The translations under genes were made by a program, and so were the position numbers. This document shows positions 9,701-15,430 of a stretch of 32,192 nucleotides of DNA, piece after piece (the stretch's first letter is position 1; the number at the start of each line of letters is the position of its first letter). The notes beneath the pieces were generated by a model. That model was not told the DNA's origin. It saw only the letters and a program-made list of their open reading frames with translations, and did no database searches. Source of the DNA: Streptomyces katrae (GTDB taxonomy: Bacteria > Actinomycetota > Actinomycetes > Streptomycetales > Streptomycetaceae); NCBI RefSeq assembly GCF_000717655.1, contig NZ_JNZY01000052.1, forward strand, positions 1 through 32,192, in the 5' to 3' direction.

Positions 9701-10890
9701 TCGGCCGGCGCTGCGGCGAGCAGGGCGGTCAGGCCCGCCACCGGGACGGGCAGCGCCTCGTCGGCGGGGCCGTACCCCTCGGCGCGCAGCACCAGGCGGG
9801 CGCCGCTCAGCCCGGCCAGCAACGCCACGCGGGCGGCGGGGTGGCGGTGTTCGAGGGGGACGACGGCCGCGCCGGTGCGCAGGACGGCGAGGAAGGCGGT
9901 GACGAGGTCGGCGCCGCGCGGAGCCATGACGCAGACGGCGTCGCCGGGGCCGATGCCGTGCCGTGCGGTGAGCGCGGCGGCGGCCCGCCCGGCCTCGGCG
10001 GCGAGCTGCCGGTAGGTCAGGGTGCGGCCCTCGCCGGTGACGGCGACGGCGTCGGGGGTGCGCCGGGCGGACTCCTCGAACAGGGCGGTGAGGGTGGCGG
10101 CCTCGAAGGCCGCGGGGGTGGGCAGCGCGGCGAGGGCGAGGAGTTCGGCGCGCTGGGCGGCGCCGAGCACGTCCGCCTCCGCCGGGGTCCGGCGCGGGTC
10201 GGCGGCGAGGGCCTCGAGGACGGCGGCCACGCAGCGGGGCAGGGCCGCGGTGAGGTCGGCGCTGCCGTGGGCGGTCACCGACAGCGCGCCGTCGGGGGCC
10301 GGTTCGGCACGCAGGACCAGGGCGGCCCGGGGGGCCGGCGTGCGGTCCCCGTACAGGGCCGGGCAGACGACGGCGAGCTGGGCCAGGGCGGAGCCTGCGC
10401 CGGGGGTGACGGCGTCCAGCCGGGCGCCGAGCGCGTCCCCGTCCCGCCAGGGGCGGGCGGAAGCCTGCTCCAGCTCGGCGTGCAGGGCCTCCAGGAAGTC
10501 GGTGGCGGGCGCGCCGGGGTCCATGGGGGCCAGCAGCGCGAACTCGGCCCCGTCGGACGGTGTGCCGAGGGCCGGTACGAGGACCGGCACCCGCCCCGGT
10601 GCCCCGGACCCGGTGGACCCGGTGAGCCGGGCGAGGACGATCCGGGCGGCGGCGACGGTGAGCAGCAGCAGGCCTTCGGGAGCGCCGCCCGTCATCGCGT
10701 GCAGGGCGGCGGCGGCTTCGGGGGCCACCCGGCCGGGCGGTGCGGCGACGGCGCCGGGCGCGCCCGCGGGCTCCAGCAGGGGTTCGCGGCAGGCGCCGTT
10801 CAGGCGCGGGAGCCAGAATGCGGCCTCCGCGGCCGACGCCTTAGGGTCGTCCCCATGGCCGAGCTCTCCGTCACCATCGTTGCGCAGCAC
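3778..10890 (-). CDS. Nonribosomal peptide synthetase, partial C-A-T-C-A-T-C
   Basis: 2370 residues from the chosen GTG, which has an AGGGAGGA ribosome site 7 bases upstream. Residues about 15-250 resemble only the C-terminal lobe of a condensation domain, with no HHxxxDG. Then A1 about 255-760 (FTSGSTGTPRP 414-424, YGPSE 555-559, Lys757), T1 with Ser811, C1 about 875-1300 (HHAICDG 1008-1014), A2 about 1325-1830 (TSGSTGRPKG 1491-1500, YGPTE 1630-1634, Lys1820), T2 with Ser1873, and C2 about 1935-2370 (HHIVYDG 2067-2073). By-eye pocket readings are D-A-F-N-L-G-L-V-E for A1 and D-S-N-M-V-V-E-V-W for A2; I assign no substrate. C2 has no A domain after it in this protein and must act with A3-T3 of the overlapping downstream gene. 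No epimerase or methyltransferase domain is seen. A1 looks like an initiation module because its C domain is only a remnant. Confidence 0.95.
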   Translation of the reverse strand: MLRNDGDGELGHGDDPKASAAEAAFWLPRLNGACREPLLEPAGAPGAVAAPPGRVAPEAAAALHAMTGGAPEGLLLLTVAAARIVLARLTGSTGSGAPGRVPVLVPALGTPSDGAEFALLAPMDPGAPATDFLEALHAELEQASARPWRDGDALGARLDAVTPGAGSALAQLAVVCPALYGDRTPAPRAALVLRAEPAPDGALSVTAHGSADLTAALPRCVAAVLEALAADPRRTPAEADVLGAAQRAELLALAALPTPAAFEAATLTALFEESARRTPDAVAVTGEGRTLTYRQLAAEAGRAAAALTARHGIGPGDAVCVMAPRGADLVTAFLAVLRTGAAVVPLEHRHPAARVALLAGLSGARLVLRAEGYGPADEALPVPVAGLTALLAAAPADADVPDAAEPGAAAMVLFTSGSTGTPRPVAVYHDQLCHKMLTEVGALGIDAATRTALLSAITSDATAFQVFATLFAGGTLVAVGDPDRLDPHALWQRVRDGEVNLVNCVPGLLSVLLRALPEGGELPLRHLLLGGDTIARGLLPRTAGRLRIATFANLYGPSEATVEATMFIRDGALAQRLDRVPVGRPSPGYGVFVVTPSGELAPPGVPGEIHVAGPGVAPGYRGDTEATAARFGRSPHAGDARVFRTGDQGRWNADGELEFLGRADGQVQVFGTRVETGEVEQALVRHPEVVEAVVVPRTAADATVTLHAWYVARPQAPGGAPLAPAALAAWLREQLPSPMLPAGLHRLETLPLTVHGKVDRAALLALPTAAQGPGWQPADTLEQLVHDAWAEVLGHPPHSADEDFFTAEGHSLAAVQLVAALCEGTGRPDAARVLDVLDLRTPGALAAVLRERGALPRDPGAHAAVAPAARAPRSGNTFPASNAQRRMWLLDRLDESPVPPYTMVEAYRLDGPVDEGRLADGVDALVARHESLRTVLRQTPDGLTQVILDPPSAVLATERDVTVDEAFARACRHRFDLAEGPLAKVSWLPDPRSGSGPEPGGVLLFTVHHAICDGWSFGLLMRDLVRSLTGSPAGGAAAQDPAPTYTEHTDRIAARLAGPAGAEHRAYWQQRLAGLPEPLELPADRRRPAVRSAAGGTVRLTLDPELTRALAELCHASAATPFMGFTAALRVLLWRLCAQPDVLLGTVVAGRPDRRSAETVGLFANTVVLRTPVDPVGSFRELLAAVRTTAQQAMAHQEYPFEQLVEDLALPRDPSRNPVFDVLVEAVLDDGAPGAAAGGAGPVVRHLDLEQPVSDFDLAFSFLDARAGAPGELWVGYTDDLFDRDSARRMGQRLVHLLAGLLAGPDDPLPGIPLLPAAERRFLLDEANDTTAPFPEHRTLLDLVEEQTAAGPGRPAVVHGTTVLSFAELDARAEAVAARLRAACAAGPGTLVAVVTERTEWMVVSALAVLKTGAAFVPLDPEQPGDRLAFALADSGALAVLADGPYHAKTADLTGLPVLDPRAPAEPGTAPAPLPPAHRAGPHDLAYVIYTSGSTGRPKGVMIEHRGIVNTVHYRAGYYGFGPDAAVLQVPPLHFDSGVNDIFSALVAGTRVVVLGKDRLLDVEHLAEEIGRNAVTHIMLVPSLYQLMLERCAPRLTSVRQIVLVGERLPEALAARHAELLPGTVLYNEYGPTEDSVWTTVHRITDPGADVLIGHPIANKTVDVVDAHGDLAPVGVPGELCISGAGLARGYLGNPELTADRFVPHPLRPGRLMYRTGDRAARRPDGNLLFLGRIDDQVKIRGQRVEPGEVAAVLAEHPDVRRCAVLAVPDERGELGLVAYVVGTAAPHALRAHLAELLPAAMVPRTYVAIDELPLNPNGKLDRRALPAPPREEPPARADLNPTEERVAKIWADVLGAPVTDPEADLFSLGGHSLTAARLAAALQEEFGVRVPLVTVFQQQTVRALAAVLGQPDGIPLGAPAAPAAVPLLAPAPDGAALPLSRAQRRIWMAARTSRSPVALNISDAVRAGRTLDPGVLAAAVTALADRHEALRTRVAVIDGTVRQIVMDRLPDGPPLSVLRVEGGDEAVAEAVRAAHETPFALAAGPLFAVRLLTGHPGGDILVITAHHIVYDGDSAAVVARDLLAAYDALAAGREPWDGRPARPYRDWVAEEAAWLEGPEAARQRAYWTRTLSGPLPRLDLPGAGPREGAGSQGAGVVRRDLPAAVLHAAAGSGGATPFSALLTAWALVLHRRSGSAEVIIGCPAGTRDRAETAETVGCFVNPLPVRLAPGEARGPAELLVQVRDRLAEAYDNARFPFDTTVMEIAERPTRGRRFVYDAGLSWETPERLEGGPEFLPAAPSQAPLADDLRIYASERDGRVLLELVYDRALFPGATVEGLLDEVVGLLRAHPSWYPAPLIHRTDEHRQEQQ

Positions 10891-11256
10891 CTCTACGTCC
10901 TCCCTGATCAGTTGTGGGTGCACCGCCTGCCGGCGGATGCCCCCGTTCCCCCGTTGCCCGGCCGTCCGTGGTCCTCGGTCACCCGGGCGCGGGACGGGCT
11001 CACCGTGGTGTGTGCCGAGCGGCTGCCGGGCGCGTCCGGCGCGAGCGGTCCGTACCGCGGGCTGTACGGGGCCGGGGCACACTCCCTGGACCTGCCCGGC
11101 ATGCTGGCGAGCCTGTTGGTGCCGCTGGCCGGGGCCGGAATCGGCGTGTTCGCCGTGTCGACGTTCGACGCGGACCTCGTACTCGTACCGGCCGGGGAAT
11201 ACGAGCGGGCCCGGACCGCTCTGGAAGCGGCCGGGCACACGCTGTCGTCGGACTGA
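10855..11256 (+). CDS. ACT-domain-containing protein, antisense to the NRPS leader
   Basis: 133 residues. The C-terminal part matches the ACT-domain pattern: DLPGMLASLLVPLAGAGIGVFAVSTFDADLVLV (about 82-114) has the usual 'single regulatory fold plus ST(F/Y)DxDYVLV' end of small actinobacterial ACT proteins. Such proteins bind amino acids or other small ligands; the ligand here is unknown. The gene runs plus-strand through the 367-base gap between the M29-like gene and the NRPS start, and its first 36 bases overlap the NRPS 5' end. Its ribosome site is weak (TAGGGT). It ends 1 base before the convergent M29-like stop. The NRPS promoter, if separate, must lie inside this gene, so the two may interfere. 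An amino-acid sensor beside an NRPS is suggestive, but it may be a bystander. Confidence 0.8.
   Translation: MAELSVTIVAQHLYVLPDQLWVHRLPADAPVPPLPGRPWSSVTRARDGLTVVCAERLPGASGASGPYRGLYGAGAHSLDLPGMLASLLVPLAGAGIGVFAVSTFDADLVLVPAGEYERARTALEAAGHTLSSD
10898..10905 (-). promoter_or_regulatory. Ribosome binding site fixing the NRPS GTG start
   Basis: AGGGAGGA on the minus strand, 7 bases before GTG 10890-10888. It is the strongest such site in this stretch and decides the start among several in-frame codons. The frame stays open to an ATG at 11238, but that extension is low-complexity antisense of the ACT gene and is not believable protein. Confidence 0.7.
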
Positions 11257-11257
11257 C

Positions 11258-12340
11258 TCACACGCCGGTGAGGATCCGGGCCGGAGCCAGGCCGAGGGCC
11301 GGGAACAGCTCCACGTCGCGGCCGTCCACGCCGCGCATCACCACGTCGATGGCGGTGCTCATCAGGTCGATGTGGAACTGCGTGAACGTGCCCAGGCCCA
11401 GGCCCAGGTGCACACCAGGGTGCCGCTCGTTGGCGAAGTGGTTGCCGGGGATCAGCGGGGCGCAGCTGGCGTTGGTGCCGAAGCCCATCTCGTGCAGCTT
11501 GGCGTAGCGGTCGTCCTTGGCCAGCAGCTTCTCGAGGTTGGTGGCGAACTCGGTGCGTCCGGCGACGGCCGGGCGGACGGCGGTGATGCGGCCCTCGGCC
11601 AGCGTGATGATCGCCGGCTGGTCGATCATCCCGGCGAGGTCGCGGTAGACCTGCTCGGTCTCGGCGAGGCTGGTCTCGTGACCGCCGCGGTGGACGATGG
11701 GCGCGCCCTGGAGGGTGATCTCGCCGTTCAGCGTGAAGTGGGTGTGGAGCTCGAACTCGCCCGAGGCGTTGACCAGCGAGCTCAGCTCACCGGTGGGCAG
11801 GACGACCTGCTGGCCGGGCAGGAGCGGGCCGTGCAGCGAGAACCAGTGCTCGGAGAGCTGGTGCTGGAAGACGGCCTCGGTGCCGAACTCGCGGCCGAGG
11901 AAGAGCATGTCGTCGGCCTGGTCGAGGAGGGTCAGGAACTCCTCCTCGATGCCGAGCTCGCGCTCGTAGTCGACCTCGGCGACGACGCGGATGTTGTTGC
12001 GCAGGCTCTCCACGGAGAAGGGCACCGAGAAGCTGGAGAAGGCGCCCATGGCCATGCCGACGAGGTCTTCGTCGTCGAAGTGGACGAACTCGTCGTCGGC
12101 GATCCACAGGACGGAGGCGCGGCGGCCGGAGGCGCGGATGGCGGCCATCTCGGCGATGAGGCCCGCGCGGGAGTCGGGGCCGGTCCAGGTGAACTCCTGT
12201 ACCGGGACGGTGCCGGTCTCCACGGTGAGCGCGCTGCGCACGCCCGGCGACGTGACCAGGAGGAACACGTCTGCGAGGTCACCCCCGAACACCTTGCGGA
12301 ACTGCTCCGGGCTGATCGGTACGGGCTGTGCGGTGCTCAA
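11258..12340 (-). CDS. M29 aminopeptidase-like metalloprotein
   Basis: 360 residues. TTG start with AGGGAGG 5 bases upstream. The C-terminal half carries the pattern of M29 (AmpS/aminopeptidase T) metallopeptidases: Glu185 in LPTGEL, Glu284 in HEMGFGTN, His311 in GVHLGLG, and His323/Asp325 in FHID. The loop between His311 and His323 is shorter than I remember for AmpS, and the usual Tyr is not obvious. The N-terminal half (1-150) resembles the variable M29 N-terminal domain. It could trim a peptide, hydrolyse an aminoacyl conjugate, or be a divergent non-peptidase. It is downstream of the 40-codon peptide gene on the same strand, separated by a hairpin with a duplicated arm, so the peptide is the obvious candidate substrate. 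No signal peptide, so probably cytoplasmic. Family moderately sure, function not. Confidence 0.75.
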   Translation of the reverse strand: MSTAQPVPISPEQFRKVFGGDLADVFLLVTSPGVRSALTVETGTVPVQEFTWTGPDSRAGLIAEMAAIRASGRRASVLWIADDEFVHFDDEDLVGMAMGAFSSFSVPFSVESLRNNIRVVAEVDYERELGIEEEFLTLLDQADDMLFLGREFGTEAVFQHQLSEHWFSLHGPLLPGQQVVLPTGELSSLVNASGEFELHTHFTLNGEITLQGAPIVHRGGHETSLAETEQVYRDLAGMIDQPAIITLAEGRITAVRPAVAGRTEFATNLEKLLAKDDRYAKLHEMGFGTNASCAPLIPGNHFANERHPGVHLGLGLGTFTQFHIDLMSTAIDVVMRGVDGRDVELFPALGLAPARILTGV

Positions 12341-12348
12341 GGAAACCT

Positions 12349-12417
12349 CCCTGTAAAGGCGTTGCCGGGGTGTGAGTGCCGTTCCCTGTAAAGGCGTGCC
12401 GGGGTGTGAGTGGCGTT
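12349..12417. repeat. Tandem direct repeat, 35 and 34 bp
   Basis: Copy 1 is 12349-12383 and copy 2 is 12384-12417. They differ by one inserted base and one substitution. Each begins CCCTGTAAAGGCG and contains CCGGGGTGTGAGTG (12365-12378 and 12399-12412). Copy 1 runs into the ribosome site of the M29-like gene; copy 2 forms one arm of the hairpin 12399-12431. It looks like a recent tandem duplication in the leader between the peptide gene and the M29-like gene. Confidence 0.9.
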
Positions 12418-12431
12418 CACTCACACCCCGG
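12399..12431 (-). terminator. 14-bp perfect hairpin between peptide gene and M29-like gene
   Basis: CCGGGGTGTGAGTG (12399-12412) and its exact complement (12418-12431) surround a 5-base loop. In the minus-strand transcript the hairpin begins 13 bases after the peptide stop. There is no strong U-run, only UUU about 8 bases on. A second copy of the 3' arm (12365-12378) could pair instead, making a larger alternative loop. Read-through terminator, attenuator or 3' stabiliser for the peptide mRNA are all possible. Confidence 0.75.
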
Positions 12432-12444
12432 AACACGACTCGAA

Positions 12445-12567
12445 TCAGCCCTCGAGGCGGTCGTACTTCCCGTACTTGCTGATGCGGGAGCTGATCGACG
12501 CCTTGTTCTCGGCCGCCGGCTTGTTGGTGGTCTGCACGGACTGCTGGTCCATCTTGTTCTGGGTCAC
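12445..12567 (-). CDS. 40-aa small peptide, candidate precursor or scaffold
   Basis: GTG start with AGGAG 5 bases upstream, then 40 codons. The N-terminal 22 residues are polar (Gln, Asn, Lys, Thr) with no Cys. The C-terminal part is ASISSRISKYGKYDRLEG (23-40), with a KYGKYD repeat, two Arg and a terminal Gly. It lacks a signal peptide or membrane segment. It is first in the minus-strand unit, followed by a hairpin and then an M29 peptidase-like gene, and is divergent from a VioC-like oxygenase that could hydroxylate Arg or another side chain. A short precursor, a hairpin and then processing genes is the usual layout of a ribosomal-peptide operon, but no recognised RiPP maturase or peptide aminoacyl ligase is in the window. 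A carrier peptide or an unrelated small protein is possible. Confidence 0.7.
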   Translation of the reverse strand: MTQNKMDQQSVQTTNKPAAENKASISSRISKYGKYDRLEG

Positions 12568-12697
12568 GTCGACTCCTGGTCGTGTTCTGGTGGAACTCCG
12601 GATCCGCGGGTTGCGGGTTCCGGCGTGGTCGGGGCCGGTGCCGCTCGGGGCCTCGGCCTTTCCCGAGATCAAGAACAACCTGCTCGGCTACAGAACC

Positions 12698-12715
12698 GCT
12701 TGAGAGACGATCGAG
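12698..12715 (+). promoter_or_regulatory. Possible SARP heptamer pair
   Basis: GCTTGAG (12698-12704) and GATCGAG (12709-12715), 11 bp apart, in the divergent region between the 40-aa peptide gene and the oxygenase. It matches the heptamer type of the triple site at 12778-12806 but is 80 bp away, not in helical phase with it, and no obvious -10 follows. The rest of the 12568-12697 stretch shows nothing else I can name. Confidence 0.4.
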
Positions 12716-12777
12716 GCGGCACACAGACCGACTTGCCTGGAGGGAAGACTGGTGGGGGCGCAAGGACGGGTGACGTC

Positions 12778-12806
12778 GTTGAGCGCAATTCGAGTGGATC
12801 CTGAGA
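12778..12806 (+). promoter_or_regulatory. SARP operator-like triple heptamer before the VioC-like oxygenase
   Basis: GTTGAGC (12778), TTCGAGT (12789) and CCTGAGA (12800) start exactly 11 bp apart with 4-bp spacers, the geometry of SARP sites such as those of ActII-ORF4 and DnrI. The last heptamer ends 40 bases before the ATG at 12847, leaving room for a -10 and a short leader. A cluster SARP is encoded at 20511-22418. Confidence 0.65.
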
Positions 12807-12846
12807 GGCTGCGCCAACCTCACGTCTCCTGAGGAAGGAAGCCACC

Positions 12847-13938
12847 ATGCAGACCGTCGCACCGGCCCCCATCGCACCGGCCACCGCGTCACAGCCGGGG
12901 CCGGAGGTCCCGCGCATCGAACTCCTGCCCGACGAGCGCCACAGCGTTGCCGCACTCGCCCACGAGTACGCGCGGGCCTCGGCCTCGCTGGACGCCCGGC
13001 GATCCCTCCAACTCGCCGCCCTGATGGCCCATGAGCTGCCGCGTTCGCTGCGGCGGCTGCTGACCGAGTTCCGCCTGGCCGGGTCCCCGAACGCCGGATT
13101 CCTGATCAGCGGGCTGCTCATCGACGAGAACGCGCTGGGCCCCACCCCGATGAGCTACCAGGAGCGCCCCGACCGCCCCGAGCTGCGCCACGCGGACGCG
13201 GTCCTGTGCCTGGTCGGCTCCCTGCTCGGAGAGCCCTTCTCGTTCAGCAGCCAGCAGCGCGGCCGGCTGCTCCTCGACCTGTTCCCGGTGCCCGGGCACG
13301 AGCTGGACCAGCTCGGCTCGGGATCGACCGCCATGCTCGACTGGCACACCGAGGACGCCTTCCACCCGCACCGCGCGGACTGGATGATCCTGCTGGGCCT
13401 GCGCAACCACGACGCGGTGCCCACGACCTTCGCGGCCATGGAGGACATCGAGCTCAGCGACGAGCACCGCGCCGTCCTCTTCGAGAAGCGCTTCGCGATC
13501 CTCCCGGACCAGTCGCACACCAAGAGCTTCAACGTGGCCACCGGCGCCGCCGACGCGGCCGAGGCCGCCGGAGCCGATCAGTTCCGGCGCATCGACACCA
13601 TGGCGAACCGGCCCGAGCCGATCGCCCTGCTGGAGGGCGACCCCGCGGCCCCGTGGCTGCGCGTGGACCCGCCGTTCATGCACACCAACCCGCTCGACCC
13701 GCAGGCCGCCGAGGCGCAGGACGCCCTGCTGACCGCGATCGAGGCGAAGCTGACCGACGTGGTGATCGGCCGCGGCGACCTGTTCGTCATCGACAACAAG
13801 CGTGCGGTGCACGGCCGCCGGCCGTTCACCCCCCGCTACGACGGCACCGACCGCTGGCTCAAGCGCATCAACCTCACGGCCGATCTGCGGCGCAGCGCCG
13901 GATCCCGGCACGGCGAACACGGCCGGGCCGTGGCCTGA
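12847..13938 (+). CDS. Fe(II)/2-oxoglutarate oxygenase, VioC / clavaminate-synthase-like amino acid hydroxylase
   Basis: 363 residues, ATG with AAGGAAG upstream. The family is clear: DWHTEDAFHPHRADW (165-179) supplies the first His and Glu of the iron triad (His167, Glu169) and KRAVHGRRPFTPRYDGTDRW (318-337) the distal His322 and the 2-oxoglutarate-binding Arg336. This is the pattern of VioC, OrfP and AsnO, which beta-hydroxylate free arginine or asparagine, so a C-beta hydroxylation of an Arg-like or other polar amino acid is likely. I cannot fix the substrate; it may be a free monomer for the NRPS or, less usually, a residue of the nearby 40-aa peptide. A SARP-type site precedes it, and the exporter gene follows 65 bases downstream, probably co-transcribed. 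Confidence 0.9.
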   Translation: MQTVAPAPIAPATASQPGPEVPRIELLPDERHSVAALAHEYARASASLDARRSLQLAALMAHELPRSLRRLLTEFRLAGSPNAGFLISGLLIDENALGPTPMSYQERPDRPELRHADAVLCLVGSLLGEPFSFSSQQRGRLLLDLFPVPGHELDQLGSGSTAMLDWHTEDAFHPHRADWMILLGLRNHDAVPTTFAAMEDIELSDEHRAVLFEKRFAILPDQSHTKSFNVATGAADAAEAAGADQFRRIDTMANRPEPIALLEGDPAAPWLRVDPPFMHTNPLDPQAAEAQDALLTAIEAKLTDVVIGRGDLFVIDNKRAVHGRRPFTPRYDGTDRWLKRINLTADLRRSAGSRHGEHGRAVA

Positions 13939-14003
13939 CCCACCGCCGCCGTGCTCACGCCGCGCGCGGACCGCCCGTTTTCCCCTTGAAAGGATCCAAG
14001 GCC

Positions 14004-15269
14004 TTGGCCGCAGAACCCAATCTGATCCGACGCCACCGGCTGTTCCGCCGGTTCTGGCTGGCACGCGCGGTCTCGCTCGTCGGCGACGGCGCCGCCATGG
14101 TGGCACTCGTCCTGCTGGTCAGCCGCGGTGACCACGCCGGCACCGGTGTGTCGCTGATCCTCCTGGCCGAGTCCGTGCCGCGGTTCTTCGGACCGCTCGC
14201 CGGGGCGCTCGCGGACCGGATGGGCGTGCGGCGCCTGCTGATCGCCGCCGAGCTCGTCCAGGCCCTGGTCTTCGGGATCGTCGTACTGGCACGGCCCGGA
14301 CTCGCCGTCCTCGTGCCGCTCGTCGCGGTGGCCGCCGCGGCCTCCACCGTCTTCTCCGCGGCCGGCCGTACGGTGGTGCCGCGCCTGGTCGACGAGAAGG
14401 ACCTGATGCCCGCCAACGCGTGGATGGGCACCGCCTTCAACCTCCAGGCAGCGCTCGGCCCGGTCCTCGGCGGCGTGTTCTCCGCCTGGGGCGGCGAGTA
14501 CGGGGCGCTGGCCGTCAACGCGGGCAGCTTCGTGGTCTCCGCGCTGCTGCTGACGCGCATCCCGGCACTGGAGCCGCTGCGCACCGGCCAGCGACGGACC
14601 CTGCTGGGCGACACCGTCGAGGGGCTGAAGTTCGTACGGCACCACCGCGTGTCCCGGGCCATCGTGCTGCTGCTCCTGCTCGGCCTGTTCTTCGGCTCGC
14701 TCGACAACCTGGCGCTGGTCTTCCTCGCCGAGCACACCCTGGACGCCGGCGACACCGGATTCGGCATCCTGTCCGCGTCGTTCGGCGTGGCCATGGTCGC
14801 CGCCTCGCTGTGGCTGGTCCGCACCGCCGAGAGCCGCTCGCCCGTGTGGGTGCTGCTGGCGGGCTGGTTCTTCACCGGCCTGGGCCTGCTGCTGACGGCC
14901 GCCGCGCCGGTGCTGTTCGCCGCGATCGCCATGCAGCTGATCGCGGGCCTGGGCAACGGTGTGGCCAACGTCGGCGAGGAGACGCTGCTGCAGAAGGCCG
15001 TTCCCGCCGAGGTGCTGGGCCGGGTGGGCGGCACGCTGTCCTCCGCCGCCTTCTTCGGCAGCACGGCCGGCTACCTGGCCGGCAGCCTGCTCAGCCCCGA
15101 CAGCCACGCCCGCCTGGTCTTCGTGATCGCCGGTGGCGGCATCTTCCTGGCACTCGCCCTGTGCGGCCCGGCCCTTCTCTCCGCCCGCACGACGCTGACG
15201 GCATCCCCGCCCGACGCCGAGGCCCGGAAGCCCGCCGAACCCGTCGCACAGCCCGAAGCCGTGGCATGA
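14004..15269 (+). CDS. MFS drug/peptide exporter
   Basis: 421 residues from a TTG start (GAAAGGA 9 bases upstream). It shows about 10-12 hydrophobic segments, a cytoplasmic loop with DRMGVRR between helices 2 and 3 (the MFS loop-2/3 motif), and an EETLLQKAVPAEVLGRVGG stretch typical of the Bcr/enterobactin-exporter (EntS-like, MFS_3) subgroup in antibiotic clusters. Probable role: export of the product and self-resistance at the membrane. It follows the oxygenase on the same strand and is closed by a strong hairpin at 15291-15334. The frame is open further upstream, but that part overlaps the oxygenase out of frame and is not protein-like. Confidence 0.9.
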   Translation: MAAEPNLIRRHRLFRRFWLARAVSLVGDGAAMVALVLLVSRGDHAGTGVSLILLAESVPRFFGPLAGALADRMGVRRLLIAAELVQALVFGIVVLARPGLAVLVPLVAVAAAASTVFSAAGRTVVPRLVDEKDLMPANAWMGTAFNLQAALGPVLGGVFSAWGGEYGALAVNAGSFVVSALLLTRIPALEPLRTGQRRTLLGDTVEGLKFVRHHRVSRAIVLLLLLGLFFGSLDNLALVFLAEHTLDAGDTGFGILSASFGVAMVAASLWLVRTAESRSPVWVLLAGWFFTGLGLLLTAAAPVLFAAIAMQLIAGLGNGVANVGEETLLQKAVPAEVLGRVGGTLSSAAFFGSTAGYLAGSLLSPDSHARLVFVIAGGGIFLALALCGPALLSARTTLTASPPDAEARKPAEPVAQPEAVA

Positions 15270-15290
15270 CACCACGGCGCTGAACCTGCG

Positions 15291-15334
15291 GCGCGGACGG
15301 CCCGACGGATGACCATCCGTCGGGCCGTCCGCGC
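15291..15334 (+). terminator. Strong 20-bp hairpin ending the oxygenase-exporter unit
   Basis: 20 perfectly complementary bases on each side (15291-15310 and 15315-15334) of a 4-base loop, 22 bases after the exporter stop. There is no T-run. It lies between convergent genes and could also stop transcription from the SpoIIE-like gene. Confidence 0.85.
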
Positions 15335-15430
15335 ATGGCGATCCGTTCAGCAGTCGGGGATGACGGTGCCGTTGTTGTCCTTGGCGACGTCGTTGCCCCA
15401 CTTGGACGGGTAGTCCGTTCCACGGACCGC

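Noticed and set aside
413..10890. Epimerase, methyltransferase or thioesterase domains within the NRPS proteins, or an MbtH-like gene in the window
   Set aside because: I looked for their motifs and found none; all parts are accounted for by C, A and T domains and linkers.
413..11238. Several open frames of 300 to over 2,000 codons on the plus strand and in other frames opposite the NRPS genes
   Set aside because: They are rich in Arg, Gly, Ala and Pro, show no domains, and follow from the high GC of the NRPS codons. Only the NRPS frames carry motifs.
10891..11238. N-terminal extension of the large NRPS to an ATG at 11238
   Set aside because: The extra 116 residues are low-complexity antisense of the ACT gene. 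The GTG at 10890 has an excellent ribosome site.
12410..12703. 97-codon plus-strand frame across the 40-aa peptide gene
   Set aside because: No ribosome site and no family resemblance; it overlaps the hairpin, the peptide gene and the promoter region. The minus-strand peptide has the better start signal.
15347..15430. Frame reading DYPSKWGNDVAKDNNGTV then a stop, just after the phosphatase stop
   Set aside because: It looks protein-like and may be the remnant of a gene end, but it has no start and only 27 codons, so I do not call it a gene or pseudogene.
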